In this document: positions 44,075-54,000 of the stretch, piece by piece
Position numbering within the stretch: the stretch's first letter is position 1
How the letters are laid out: each line of letters starts with the position of its first letter
Assembly: GCA_958296015.1 (NCBI GenBank)
Contig: CATQIH010000035.1
Coordinates: 62,001-126,000 of the forward strand
DNA length: 64,000 nt
Direction: 5' to 3'
Source of the DNA: Cyclobacteriaceae bacterium
GTDB taxonomy: Bacteria; Bacteroidota; Bacteroidia; Cytophagales; Cyclobacteriaceae
Position numbers and translations under genes: made by a program
Notes under the pieces: model-generated
What the model was told of the DNA's origin: nothing
Databases searched by the model: none
Seen by the model: only the letters and a program-made list of their open reading frames with translations

Positions 44075-45247
44075 ATGAAAGTATATCAATATTTTGTGCT
44101 ATTTTTATTGGTTGTTTCCTGTGTTAGACATAAAGATCACAAACAGCCTATTGAAACTCTTAAAATCGCAAATGCCCCTCAAAATAATAAGCTATTTTTG
44201 TCAAAGTTATGCTCAGAAATAGGGTATGTTCCTCTAGACACCAGCAAAGATATCTTTGTGTCAGCAAGTAATAAAATGCAAATTGCTGACAGTCTGTTTT
44301 ATCTTATGGAAAACTACGGTGTCAAAAGGTTTTCTGCCTACAATATATACAATGGCAAATTAGCTTTTGAAATTGCAGAAATGGGCTTTGGGCCAAATGA
44401 AATTGGTAGTCCTGTTGCTTTCTATCCTAATTTAAACAAAAAAGAAGTTGAAATATTTGATGCAATGAAAAGGAAGTTATTCCGTTTTGATTTTCAAGGT
44501 CATTTTATAAATTCCAAAAGCATCCCCTTTTGGTTTTACAATTTTACTAAAGACAAAGCAGGTAATTACTTTCTTTTTACAAGCAATCAAAGTAACGAAG
44601 GCATTAGTAGCAACCTTATTATTACTGACTCAGCTTTCAACATTAAGAGGACTTTTTTTGAACTCAATCCTGGTCTAGAAAGATTAAGTATGGAAACTAA
44701 TAGAAATTTTGTAAAATATGGTGATAAGCTGTTTTTCATAAATTCACCGGACAATTACTTATATGAAATTTTGGACTATAAGATAATTCCAATCTTAAAA
44801 CTCGATTTCAATGAAAATAACATCCCTGAAAAACTAATTCAAAATGAAGCTGTTCTTGAACTCTCAGAATGGATTAATATCTTAAAAGAGAAGAAGTATT
44901 CTATGGGAATTAATGGATACTTTGAAAATAAAGGATATAGAATAATGCAATTTTTATCCTTCAAGGAATTAGCTCAGTACTATATCTTTTATGATAAACA
45001 CACCAAATTATATAACTACTACAGTGAACTTAATTTAATCAATGATATAGACAATGGTATTACAGGAAAGATTATACATTTAGATGATGAGCAGTTAGTT
45101 ATGTTTATTGAGCCTTATAAACTTATAGAGCATATCAATAAATCAAAAAATGATACTGAGTTTACTAATGAAAAATTATTAGATTTTCTTAAAAAGAAGG
45201 GGGAAAATAGCAATCCTATTCTAATGTTTTGTAAATTAAAGGTCTAG
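44075..45247 (+). CDS. Six-bladed beta-propeller lipoprotein 2
   Basis: A 390-residue lipoprotein, with signal peptide FVLFLLVVSC. It shows the same family pattern as the protein at 37581: IGYVPLDTSKDIFVSASNKM, KRFSAYNIYNGKLAFEIAEMG, GFGPNEIGSPVAFYPNLNKK, EVEIFDAMKRKLFRFDFQGHF and YYIFYDKHTKLYNYY. The two differ a good deal in sequence, so the cassettes are diverged paralogues, not recent copies. It presumably works with peptide 2 upstream. It is the last gene of the AT-rich island; the export operon starts 120 bases later on the same strand. Confidence 0.75.
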   Translation: MKVYQYFVLFLLVVSCVRHKDHKQPIETLKIANAPQNNKLFLSKLCSEIGYVPLDTSKDIFVSASNKMQIADSLFYLMENYGVKRFSAYNIYNGKLAFEIAEMGFGPNEIGSPVAFYPNLNKKEVEIFDAMKRKLFRFDFQGHFINSKSIPFWFYNFTKDKAGNYFLFTSNQSNEGISSNLIITDSAFNIKRTFFELNPGLERLSMETNRNFVKYGDKLFFINSPDNYLYEILDYKIIPILKLDFNENNIPEKLIQNEAVLELSEWINILKEKKYSMGINGYFENKGYRIMQFLSFKELAQYYIFYDKHTKLYNYYSELNLINDIDNGITGKIIHLDDEQLVMFIEPYKLIEHINKSKNDTEFTNEKLLDFLKKKGENSNPILMFCKLKV

Positions 45248-45367
45248 GTGTTATGAGTTTTCATTCAGCAATCTATAACATTTGATATGCTGGTCTGTAG
45301 GATAACTTTCTATAAAAATTTGTCTAAATTAATATGATTCAATTAAGGCAACTTAACCTTCTTCTCA

Positions 45368-46462
45368 GTGAATTTAATTATAGGCAAGGATATTTCCGCT
45401 GTTAGAAGCATCCTACTATTGTTTATTATTAGTAGGTTTTATGCCTGTAGCCCCTCCCAATCAGAAAACCAGCCTATTGAAAAGCGGGCTTATGTGGAGC
45501 AAGAAAATTTGGTGGATACGTTGGTGCTTGAATCAACTACCTTTAACAAAGAACTGATGAGCAATGGCAAGCTGAAAGCGTTGCGCAAAAGCGACCTGAG
45601 GTTTCGGGTGGGCGGCGAGCTGCAAAAGATCAAAGTGAAAAATGGTCAGTGGGTCAAGGCATATCAGTCTATTGCTGTGCTGGACCAGTTTTCCTACCGA
45701 CAAAAGCTTGCGCAGGCAGAGACGGCCTTAAGTACTGCCGAACTCGAACTGGCCGATGTGCTGCTGGGCCGGCGTTACACGCTGGAAGATACGGCGAAGG
45801 TTCCCAAAGATATTCTTAAAATGGCTCGTATACGTTCCGGTCACATCGGCGCTGTCAGAGACCTGAGTACTGCTAAGTACGAACTAACAGCCACCATTCT
45901 CAGAGCACCCTTCTCCGGTAAAATCGCCAACCTGAAAAGTAATGCCTACGAGCAGGTAGATCCGGGAGCAGCTTTTTGTACCCTCATCGATGATTCAGAG
46001 TTTGAGGTGGAGTTTCATCTGATTGAGTCGGAAATTGAAGACATCAGCCTGAGGGATGAAGTCACCATACTACCCTACTCGCTTTCTGCTGAATACAAAG
46101 GCTATGTATCGGAAATCAACCCTGTTATTGATGAAAATGGATTGATCATGGTCAAAGCCAGGGTGAAAAATACCGGCGACCTGATGGAAGGCATGAATGT
46201 AAAAGTGCTGGCTGAAAAAGAAGTACCTAAGCAACTGGTCGTGCCTAAATCGGCTGTGGTACTAAGGCAAAACCAGGAAGTGCTGTTTAAATATGTCAAT
46301 GGTAGAGCTTTCTGGACATATGTGCAGACCGGGCTAGAAAACAGTACCTCTTACACGGTGCAGGCTAACCCAGAAAAAGGCGGTACTTTAGAAGCTGGCG
46401 ATACGGTGATTGTTTCTGGGAATTTAAATTTAGCGCATGAGAGTGAGGTTAAGATTGAATAG
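45368..46462 (+). CDS. RND efflux periplasmic adaptor (HlyD/AcrA family)
   Basis: A 364-residue lipoprotein (Cys27 in SRFYAC). The biotinyl-like half domain (LRFRVGGELQKIKVKNGQWV, IAVLDQFSYRQKLAQAETAL) is followed by a short coiled hairpin, the second half (TILRAPFSGKIANLKSNAYE), and beta-barrel and membrane-proximal domains (VTILPYSLSAEYKGYVSEIN, MEGMNVKVLAEKEVPKQLVV). It bridges an inner-membrane RND pump with a TolC-type channel. The start is GTG 45368. The pump gene follows after 230 bases that are occupied by a dispersed repeat. No TolC-like gene is in the window. Confidence 0.88.
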   Translation: MNLIIGKDISAVRSILLLFIISRFYACSPSQSENQPIEKRAYVEQENLVDTLVLESTTFNKELMSNGKLKALRKSDLRFRVGGELQKIKVKNGQWVKAYQSIAVLDQFSYRQKLAQAETALSTAELELADVLLGRRYTLEDTAKVPKDILKMARIRSGHIGAVRDLSTAKYELTATILRAPFSGKIANLKSNAYEQVDPGAAFCTLIDDSEFEVEFHLIESEIEDISLRDEVTILPYSLSAEYKGYVSEINPVIDENGLIMVKARVKNTGDLMEGMNVKVLAEKEVPKQLVVPKSAVVLRQNQEVLFKYVNGRAFWTYVQTGLENSTSYTVQANPEKGGTLEAGDTVIVSGNLNLAHESEVKIE

Positions 46463-46529
46463 TCTAGGACTGAATACTGAGTTTATGAGGTATGTCACAA
46501 TGAATATAGTAGCATCAAGTTTTGCAATG

Positions 46530-46628
46530 TTGTCATTCTGTAGCAATAGCGAAGGAATCTTTGCCACACTCGGTGATCATTGTAGAATGGCTACTTCATA
46601 GTGGTAAAGATCCCTAACGGGATGACAA
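46530..46628. repeat. Dispersed element with TTGTCAT/ATGACAA ends
   Basis: A 99-base segment between the adaptor and pump genes, with 7-base terminal inverted repeats and partly complementary flanks. Its right part contains AAGATCCCTAACGGGATGAC, identical at 33518-33537. Similar ends (CCTGGATGACAA) are seen near 34643 and 42868. It looks like a mobile, non-coding repeat. Confidence 0.7.
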
Positions 46629-46692
46629 AGCCACTCAGATAAGCTATAAAGTATTGTATAATATGTTAAGTTGTACTGAAATATTTGCATAA

Positions 46693-49600
46693 GTGATCAC
46701 TTTTCTTATCCATCGCCCTATTGCTGTAAGCATGACTTTCATTGCCATCCTGGTATTGGGGGCTTTGGCGATTACCTATATCCCGGTTTCCCTGATGCCG
46801 GATATTGCCATTCCCGAAGTAACGGTGCAGGTAAGCAGTAAAAATACCTCTGCCCGCGAACTGGAAAACTCGGTAGTGCAGGTGCTGCGCAGGCAACTAG
46901 CCCAGGTAGCCCATCTGAAAGATATGAGCAGCGAGACCAGGGACGAGAGCGGCGTCATCCACCTGTCGTTTGAGTATGGCACCGATATAGATTTTGCCTA
47001 CATTGAAGTCAACGAGAAGATAGACCAGGCTATCAGTTACCTGCCCCGCGAAATTTCCCGTCCCAAGGTGATCAAGGCCAGTGCTACCGATGTGCCTGTT
47101 TTTTATCTGAACCTTACCTTAAAAGAGCAAGCACCCCAGCTTGTCCAAACAGTAGATCAGCCTGAAAGCAAACCCTCTGAGCAGAAGAACGCTTCTCTTT
47201 TTCCAGTGTCAGCAGAATTTGTGGAGTTGAGCCGTTTTGCCACACTGGTGATTCGCAAACGCCTGGAGCAGTTGCGGGAAGTGGCAATGGTAGACATCAG
47301 TGGCATGGTACAGTCCGAACTGCTCATCATACCCGACCAGGAAAAACTACGTGCTCTACAAATCACGCCGGAAATGCTGGAAGAGGTGATCAGGAAAAAT
47401 AATATTGAGTTGGGAAGCTTGCTCATTCGGGATGGGCAGTATCAGTACAATGTGCATTTTTCGTCTTCTGTGGGTGATAAACGGGAGCTGGAAAATATTT
47501 ACCTCAAAGTGGCTGACCGGCTGCTGCAACTCAAGGAAATAGCCATCGTGGTAGAGCATCCGCAAAAAAGGAACGGGCTGGTGATCTCCGATGGAAAGGA
47601 TGCGATCTCTATGGCAGTCATCAAGCAAAGTGATGCCCAGATGAGCGAACTTAAAGACAAACTGTATCACCTGACAGCAATATTCAGCCAGGATTATCCG
47701 GATATTGCCTTCACCATTACCCGCGACCAGACCAGACTATTGGATTTTGCTATTTCCAACCTCACACAAAGTCTGTTGTGGGGCGGTTTGCTGGCTTTTG
47801 TGGTCATGTTCTTCTTCCTGAAAGATGTACGTTCTCCTTTGCTGATAGGCATCACCATTCCAGCATCACTGGTTATTTCGTTGCTGTTTTTTTATGTGGC
47901 GGGTATCTCTATCAATATTATTTCGCTTTCAGGTCTGGTATTAGCCGTAGGCATGATGGTAGACAATTCTATTATCGTCATTGACAATATTGCGCAGTAC
48001 CGCGAAAGGGGGAGTCCGCTGGCTGAAGCATGCGTTAGGGGTACCAACGAAGTATTCAGACCCATGCTAAGTTCGGTACTGACGACCTGTGCTGTGTTTA
48101 TCCCGCTGATATTTTTGAGTGGCATTTCCGGAGCTTTATTCTACGATCAGGCCATGGCCGTTACCATCGGCCTGTTTGTTTCTCTGGCAGTTTCACTAAC
48201 GCTTCTGCCGGTGTATTACCATGTGTTTTACAAAAGGGCACACGCAAAAGAGCATGACCGGTGGAGACACCGACCACGGAATAAGGGGCGGCTGGAACAC
48301 CTATTATTGAATATAGATAAAGGACTTCAAAAGCTTAATGTGCTGGACTACGAAGCCCTGTATGAAAAAGGTTTCGGCTGGACGATGCGACACCAAAAGG
48401 TGACGTGGATTTTATTTATGCTGGTGCCTTTGGTAGCGGTTCTGCTATATGACACGCTCAATAAATCCAAGCTGCCTGCCCTTACCAAAGATGAGATGGT
48501 AGTGGCTATAGACTGGAACGAGCCTGTCAATGTGGATGAAAGCAACCAACGCGTAAAAAAGCTGCTGAATGTAGTCAATGAACAGTTGGCACAAAGCACA
48601 GGTTTTATTGGTGAGCAGCAGTTTTTGATGAATCGCCATGAAGGGTCAAGTGCTACCGAAGCGTCTCTTTATCTGAAAGTAGCTTCGCCTGAGCTGTTGC
48701 CAAAGATCAAAGCAGAGCTTTCCGAGTACCTGAAAACCTATCATCGTTCAGCCGTTTTTTCGTTCCGAGAGGCAGAAAATATCTTCGACATCATCTTTAC
48801 CCAAGAGGAAGCTCCACTGGTCGTGCGTCTCAGACCAACCGATGATTTCGGTCCCAGAAGCAACCAATACCTGGCAAGAGCACTGGCAGACCTGCAGGTA
48901 ACTTTGCCAGCTTACGACATCGCGCAGCCACAGTGGCAGGAGCATACCGTACTGACTACCGATCCTGTGAAGATGGCTACTTATAACATTGCTTACGAGT
49001 CGGTTTATGGAAAGCTCAAGAGTGCCTTCAACGAAAAAGAGATCATGCTGATCACGCAAAACCAGGATTTTGTGCCTGTTATTCTGGGAGGAAAGCCACA
49101 GCAGATCACCGATATACTGGCACAAAGTTTTGTGGCAAATACCGAAGGGGTACTGTACCCTATCCGCGACTTGGTTTCAGAAACCAAAGACGTTGACCTG
49201 AAAGTGATTACTGCCGGACAAGAGGGAGCCTATTTTCCGGTAGATGTGCAGGTAGACGAAGAACAGGTAGGCTTGGTGATGGAAAAGGCACGCAATACTT
49301 TGGCAGAAAACCGGTTTTATGAAGCCACTTTTACGGGCAGTATCTTCTCTAATCGTGCGCTGCTCAAAGAGCTGACGATCATTCTGTTGGTATCGCTGGC
49401 TTTGTTATACTTTATTCTGGCCTCCCAGTTTGAATCTCTAGCCCTGCCATTCATTGTTCTTTTAGAGATACCTATTGCCATTATGGGAGCCTTTGTTTTT
49501 TTGAAACTTTTTGATGGTGGCATCAACATCATGTCTATGATTGGCATCATTACCATGAGCGGCATCGTCATCAACGATTCTATTTTAAAAATAGATACCA

Positions 49601-49848
49601 TCAACCAACTTCGCAGAGAAGGTTATTCATTGTTACGCGCCATGTTACTGGCCGGACAAAGAAGGCTCAAACCTATCTTGATGACCAGCATCACCACCAT
49701 ACTGGCGTTGGTGCCTTTGCTTTTTACGACGGGCCTAGGTGCAGAACTGCAAAGACCACTGGCATTGATCATCATTGGAGGCATGATCATCGGCACGGTC
49801 GTGAGTCTGTTTTTTATTCCGCTTTGCTATTACTATCTAAAAAAATGA
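46693..49848 (+). CDS. RND efflux transporter 1 (HAE1/AcrB-like)
   Basis: A 1051-residue inner-membrane proton-driven pump. The start is ITFLIHRPIAVSMTFIAILV (first membrane helix), then porter-domain motifs (ISYLPREISRPKVIKA). TM4 holds VLAVGMMVDNSIIVIDNIAQ with the proton-relay Asp, and the second half repeats the plan (LYFILASQFESLALPFIVLL, MIGIITMSGIVINDSILKID). The ending ILALVPLLFTTGLGAELQRP is standard. It starts with GTG 46693 and overlaps the signal peptidase gene by four bases (ATGA at 49845). The cargo is not predictable. Confidence 0.93.
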   Translation: MITFLIHRPIAVSMTFIAILVLGALAITYIPVSLMPDIAIPEVTVQVSSKNTSARELENSVVQVLRRQLAQVAHLKDMSSETRDESGVIHLSFEYGTDIDFAYIEVNEKIDQAISYLPREISRPKVIKASATDVPVFYLNLTLKEQAPQLVQTVDQPESKPSEQKNASLFPVSAEFVELSRFATLVIRKRLEQLREVAMVDISGMVQSELLIIPDQEKLRALQITPEMLEEVIRKNNIELGSLLIRDGQYQYNVHFSSSVGDKRELENIYLKVADRLLQLKEIAIVVEHPQKRNGLVISDGKDAISMAVIKQSDAQMSELKDKLYHLTAIFSQDYPDIAFTITRDQTRLLDFAISNLTQSLLWGGLLAFVVMFFFLKDVRSPLLIGITIPASLVISLLFFYVAGISINIISLSGLVLAVGMMVDNSIIVIDNIAQYRERGSPLAEACVRGTNEVFRPMLSSVLTTCAVFIPLIFLSGISGALFYDQAMAVTIGLFVSLAVSLTLLPVYYHVFYKRAHAKEHDRWRHRPRNKGRLEHLLLNIDKGLQKLNVLDYEALYEKGFGWTMRHQKVTWILFMLVPLVAVLLYDTLNKSKLPALTKDEMVVAIDWNEPVNVDESNQRVKKLLNVVNEQLAQSTGFIGEQQFLMNRHEGSSATEASLYLKVASPELLPKIKAELSEYLKTYHRSAVFSFREAENIFDIIFTQEEAPLVVRLRPTDDFGPRSNQYLARALADLQVTLPAYDIAQPQWQEHTVLTTDPVKMATYNIAYESVYGKLKSAFNEKEIMLITQNQDFVPVILGGKPQQITDILAQSFVANTEGVLYPIRDLVSETKDVDLKVITAGQEGAYFPVDVQVDEEQVGLVMEKARNTLAENRFYEATFTGSIFSNRALLKELTIILLVSLALLYFILASQFESLALPFIVLLEIPIAIMGAFVFLKLFDGGINIMSMIGIITMSGIVINDSILKIDTINQLRREGYSLLRAMLLAGQRRLKPILMTSITTILALVPLLFTTGLGAELQRPLALIIIGGMIIGTVVSLFFIPLCYYYLKK

Positions 49849-51023
49849 AAAACCGGGCAAAGATCCTCGCTATGTTGTCGCTGGCACTATTTGTAGCGCT
49901 GATGGGCCTGCTATGGCTGGCTGCCGGGCTGTTTTTGCTGGCAGGGTTGTATGCAGTTTTTTCTTATGGAAAGCTGGCAAAGTGGATAGAAAAGAACACT
50001 TTTCTAACCAATAGTGGAACGTTTGCCGGTATTTTTGTGCTGGCAATAGCCATCAGAGTTTTTGTCCTGGAAATATACAGCATCCCCAGTGCCTCTATGG
50101 AAGACACACTGATACCGGGCGACAAAGTGATTGTAAGCAAACTCAACTATGGTCCTCAATTGCCCAGGTCTCCCTTTGAAATCCCGTGGGTCAACCTGTT
50201 TTTTTATATCACCAAAGAAGCTAAAGCTGATCCCGGTGTCCCCTGGTGGCACTATCAACGGCTGGAAGGGTTCTCTGAAATTGATAGAGGTGATATTATT
50301 GTATTTGACGCGCCTGCCAATCCTGATGACTTTTATATTAAAAGGTGCGTGGGATTACCGGGTGAAATGCTGGAGATCAAAAACGGGCAAGTCCTCAATA
50401 ATAAGCAAGCTTACCTATCTCCTGCTACTGTCAAGCATTTATATGAGGTGACATACAACAACAGACAGGACATGAACCACCTGCTGGATAGTCTACATTT
50501 GCAAGCTGAGGGCATTGACCCAATGGGTACGCAATTTGGTAAAGATGAAGTCGGAATTATGCTCAATGAACTTGAAAAGGAAAAGTTGTATTCGTATGAT
50601 TTTATAGACAGTATTCAGCTAAAAATACAGCCTTCTGACACTATAGCTGTAACGTTTCCTGGTAACGAAAACTTCTTATGGACAATTGACAACTTTGGGC
50701 CGTTACAGGTGCCGGCCAAAGGGCTCACGATCTCTTTAAATCAGGACAATTTCATTCTTTACGCGGCTGTCTTGAAGCAATATGAACATGCTCATATCAC
50801 TGAACGCCGTGGGAAATACTATCTTCATGAAAAAGAAATCAGTGAGTATACCTTTCGCCAAAATTACTACTTTATGATGGGAGACAACCGCAACAACTCA
50901 CAGGATTCGAGGTTCTGGGGCTTTGTGCCGGAAGAAAATGTAGTGGGCAAAGCAGTCTGTGTATTGTATTCTGCCCATGACGATGGCTTTAGGTGGAAGA
51001 GGCTATTTAAGTTCTTCATATAA
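49845..51023 (+). CDS. lepB: Signal peptidase I
   Basis: A 392-residue membrane protease that removes Sec signal peptides. Two N-terminal hydrophobic stretches are followed by IYSIPSASMEDTLIPGDKVI with the catalytic Ser, FYIKRCVGLPGEMLEIKNGQ with the catalytic Lys, and box E MMGDNRNNSQDSRFWGFVPE. A large insertion (residues about 190-320) between the Lys and box E is common in Bacteroidota homologues. ATG 49845 overlaps the stop of the RND gene (ATGA), and the second RND gene begins 5 bases after its stop, so translation is coupled through three genes. Sandwiched between pumps, it is oddly placed for a housekeeping enzyme and may be a dedicated peptidase (inference). Confidence 0.94.
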   Translation: MKNRAKILAMLSLALFVALMGLLWLAAGLFLLAGLYAVFSYGKLAKWIEKNTFLTNSGTFAGIFVLAIAIRVFVLEIYSIPSASMEDTLIPGDKVIVSKLNYGPQLPRSPFEIPWVNLFFYITKEAKADPGVPWWHYQRLEGFSEIDRGDIIVFDAPANPDDFYIKRCVGLPGEMLEIKNGQVLNNKQAYLSPATVKHLYEVTYNNRQDMNHLLDSLHLQAEGIDPMGTQFGKDEVGIMLNELEKEKLYSYDFIDSIQLKIQPSDTIAVTFPGNENFLWTIDNFGPLQVPAKGLTISLNQDNFILYAAVLKQYEHAHITERRGKYYLHEKEISEYTFRQNYYFMMGDNRNNSQDSRFWGFVPEENVVGKAVCVLYSAHDDGFRWKRLFKFFI

Positions 51024-51028
51024 ACATT

Positions 51029-54000
51029 TTGAACCAACCTGCTACATATCGACCTTCTTCCTTTTCTGTCATCGTCATTTTCATATGCCTGGTGATTATT
51101 GGGGTGAGCCTTATTCCTTTTTTGAATGTGCAACTCAATCCATCCCGTTCTTCACCCAACTTGTCAGTTTCCTTTTCGTGGCCTGATGCTTCTGCCAAAG
51201 TGATAGAGCAGGAAGTTACCACAAAGCTGGAAGGTTTGTTTAATTCAGTGAAAGGCATAGAAGAAATTTCTTCTGTATCTTCCCGAGGTGGGGGGTACAT
51301 TAATCTTCGTTTTAAAGAAAATGTGAACCTGGATGCTGTTCGTTTTGAGATTGCCAGCCTAATCAGGCAAAGCTATCATGATTTACCCGAGCAGGTATCC
51401 TACCCTTATCTGTCTATGGCGGTGGCCAACCAGCAATCAGAACCTGTACTGACGTATACTTTAAATGCTGCGGCCAATACGTACTACATTCAGCAGTATG
51501 CCGAAAGCCAGGTGCTGCCTCAACTCACCAGGATAGAAGGTGTCAACGACGTGAGAATCTTTGGTGCTACGCCCTATGAATGGGAAATTGAGTTCAAAGC
51601 GGATGTTATCCGAAATCTGGGTATCCGGGCCGATGATATCAGCGAAGCGATCAACGAGTATTTTAGCCACTCATTTCTGGGTAAAGGAACCTATACCACA
51701 TCTACTCTACAGGAAAAAGAAACGCCCCTTTTTCTGACACTTCACAAAAGTGATAGTCTGATGTGGGAGCAGATTCCTATCCAAACAACAGCAGAAAGAA
51801 TTATCTACCTCAAAGATGTTGCTACTGCCAGATTCAAAGAGCAAGCACCTGACAGCTACTATCGGATCAATGGGTTGAATACTGTCAATATCGTTATCTA
51901 TCCCAAAAAAGAGGTCAACAACCTAAAACTGGCTAAACAATTAAAAAGCATCGTACCACAAATCAGCTTACCGGCAGGCTACTCAATGATCATGGCTTAC
52001 GACTCTACGGAATATATTGACCAAGAACTGAGCAAGATTGGCATACGCACGCTTTTTTCTCTAATTATGCTGTTGGTTTTTGTATGGCTTATCACCTGGC
52101 AGTTGAGATACTTGTTGCTGATCACCGTCAGCATGGTAGCTAATCTACTGATTGCCTGCCTGTTTTATTATTTGTTGCATGTGCAGATTCATCTCTACTC
52201 ACTTGCTGGCATCACCATTTCTTTTGGAATCATCATTGACAACAGCATCGTGATGATTGATCATTTGCGCATCAACAAAAACCTGAAAATATTCAGGGCC
52301 ATATTTGCCGCAACACTAACAACCATTGGTGCCCTGGTAGTAGTGTTCTTTCTGGAAGAAAGCCAGCGGCTTAACCTGATAGATTTTGCCTGGGTAATTA
52401 TCATCAACCTCAGTGTATCAGTAGCCATTGCCTGGTTTTTTATTCCTGCCCTGATGGACAAAATCAGGCTGGTGGAAGTAAAAAAGAAACGCTTCATTCA
52501 AAGAAAAAGAAGGATTGTCAAAGTAAGCCGGTTTTATGAGCGATTCCTCACCTTTAGCATCCAATGGAAGTGGGTGTTTTTGATTGTTTTTCTGCTGGGC
52601 TTTGGTATCCCGCTGCATTGGCTGCCCGACAGCATAGAAAAGGAAACCTTATGGGCTGATGCCTATAACAAAACTATTGGCAACCGCTGGTTTAGAGAAG
52701 AGTTGAGGCCTGTGATGGAAAAAGGTTTGGGTGGATCTTTGAGGTTGTTTACGGAAAATGTGTTTGAGAATTCATTTTATACTGAACCGGAAAGAACTAC
52801 TCTGTTTGTTAGAGGGAGTATGCCTGAAGGCTGTACCGTGGAGCAACTCAATGAAGCACTGGAAAAGATGGAAAACTTCATCAGTCAGTTTGATGAAATT
52901 GAACTGTTTCAGACTTCCATCACTGGTTATCAAAATTCTAGCATACGTATACAATTTAAGCCTGAATATGAGCTGAGCAGCTTCCCGTTTTTTCTGAAAA
53001 GTGAGTTAGAATCAGAAGCCATTAGCTTGGGCGGACTTGACTGGAGCGTCTACGGTGTAGGCCAGGGCTTCTCAAATGCGATCCATGATGGTTACAAAAG
53101 TAGCAGAATTATGCTGGAAGGCTACAACTATGAGCAATTGTACCAATATGCGGAAAAGCTAAAGCTCAGCTTGCTGGAGAACCCACGCATCAAAGAGATT
53201 GAGGTAATAGGTTCTGATGGTTGGGATGTGCAGGCACAATATGAGTTTCAGGTAGATTTTAACAATGAGTACCTGGCATTGCATGAGGTAACGCCTTTTG
53301 ACTTTTATACTCATCTGAGCAATATTGCCTACCGTGAGCCTGTTCACCAGGTTTACCTCAACGGGGGTATGCAAATGGTGTATGTCAAGTCAGACGACTA
53401 TAATAAATTCAACATATGGGACTTTAACCACAGCCCTATAGAGGTAGAAGAAGGGTTATATAAGATAGCGAATTTTGGAAAAATCAGTAAAGAGAAAAAT
53501 GCTTCTGACATCTATAAGTTCAACCAGCAATACCGGCTCATTCTGGCTTATGACTTTATTGGCCCGTACCAACTGGAACTAAAGGTGAAAGAAGACCATG
53601 TAGAACAAGTAAACCATATCCTGCCTTTGGGCTACAAAGCAAGTATACCAGTCTGGAAAGGGTGGGACAAGAAAGAGGAAAGTCAGTATTATCTGATACT
53701 GTTGATCATCCTGATCATCTACTTTATCTGTGCGATTTTACTGGAATCATTATGGCAGCCGTTGGCAATCATCGCCATGATTCCTGTATCTTTTATCGGT
53801 ATATTCCTTACCTTTTACCTGTTTGACCTCAATTTTGACCAGGGAGGTTTTGCTTCCTTTGTGATGCTGGCTGGTTTGGTTGTGAATGCAGGCTTGTTCA
53901 TTATCAATGACTTTAACAATTACCAGGTAGCATGGCCCCACCGACAGCCACGCAAGCTATATGTGAAAGCATTCAATCACAAAATGATGCCCATTGCCCT

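Noticed and set aside
39815-46497. tgaggtatgtca shared by 39815-39826 and 46486-46497 as an insertion-site mark
   Set aside because: Only 12 AT-rich bases match and the flanks differ; chance is an adequate explanation.
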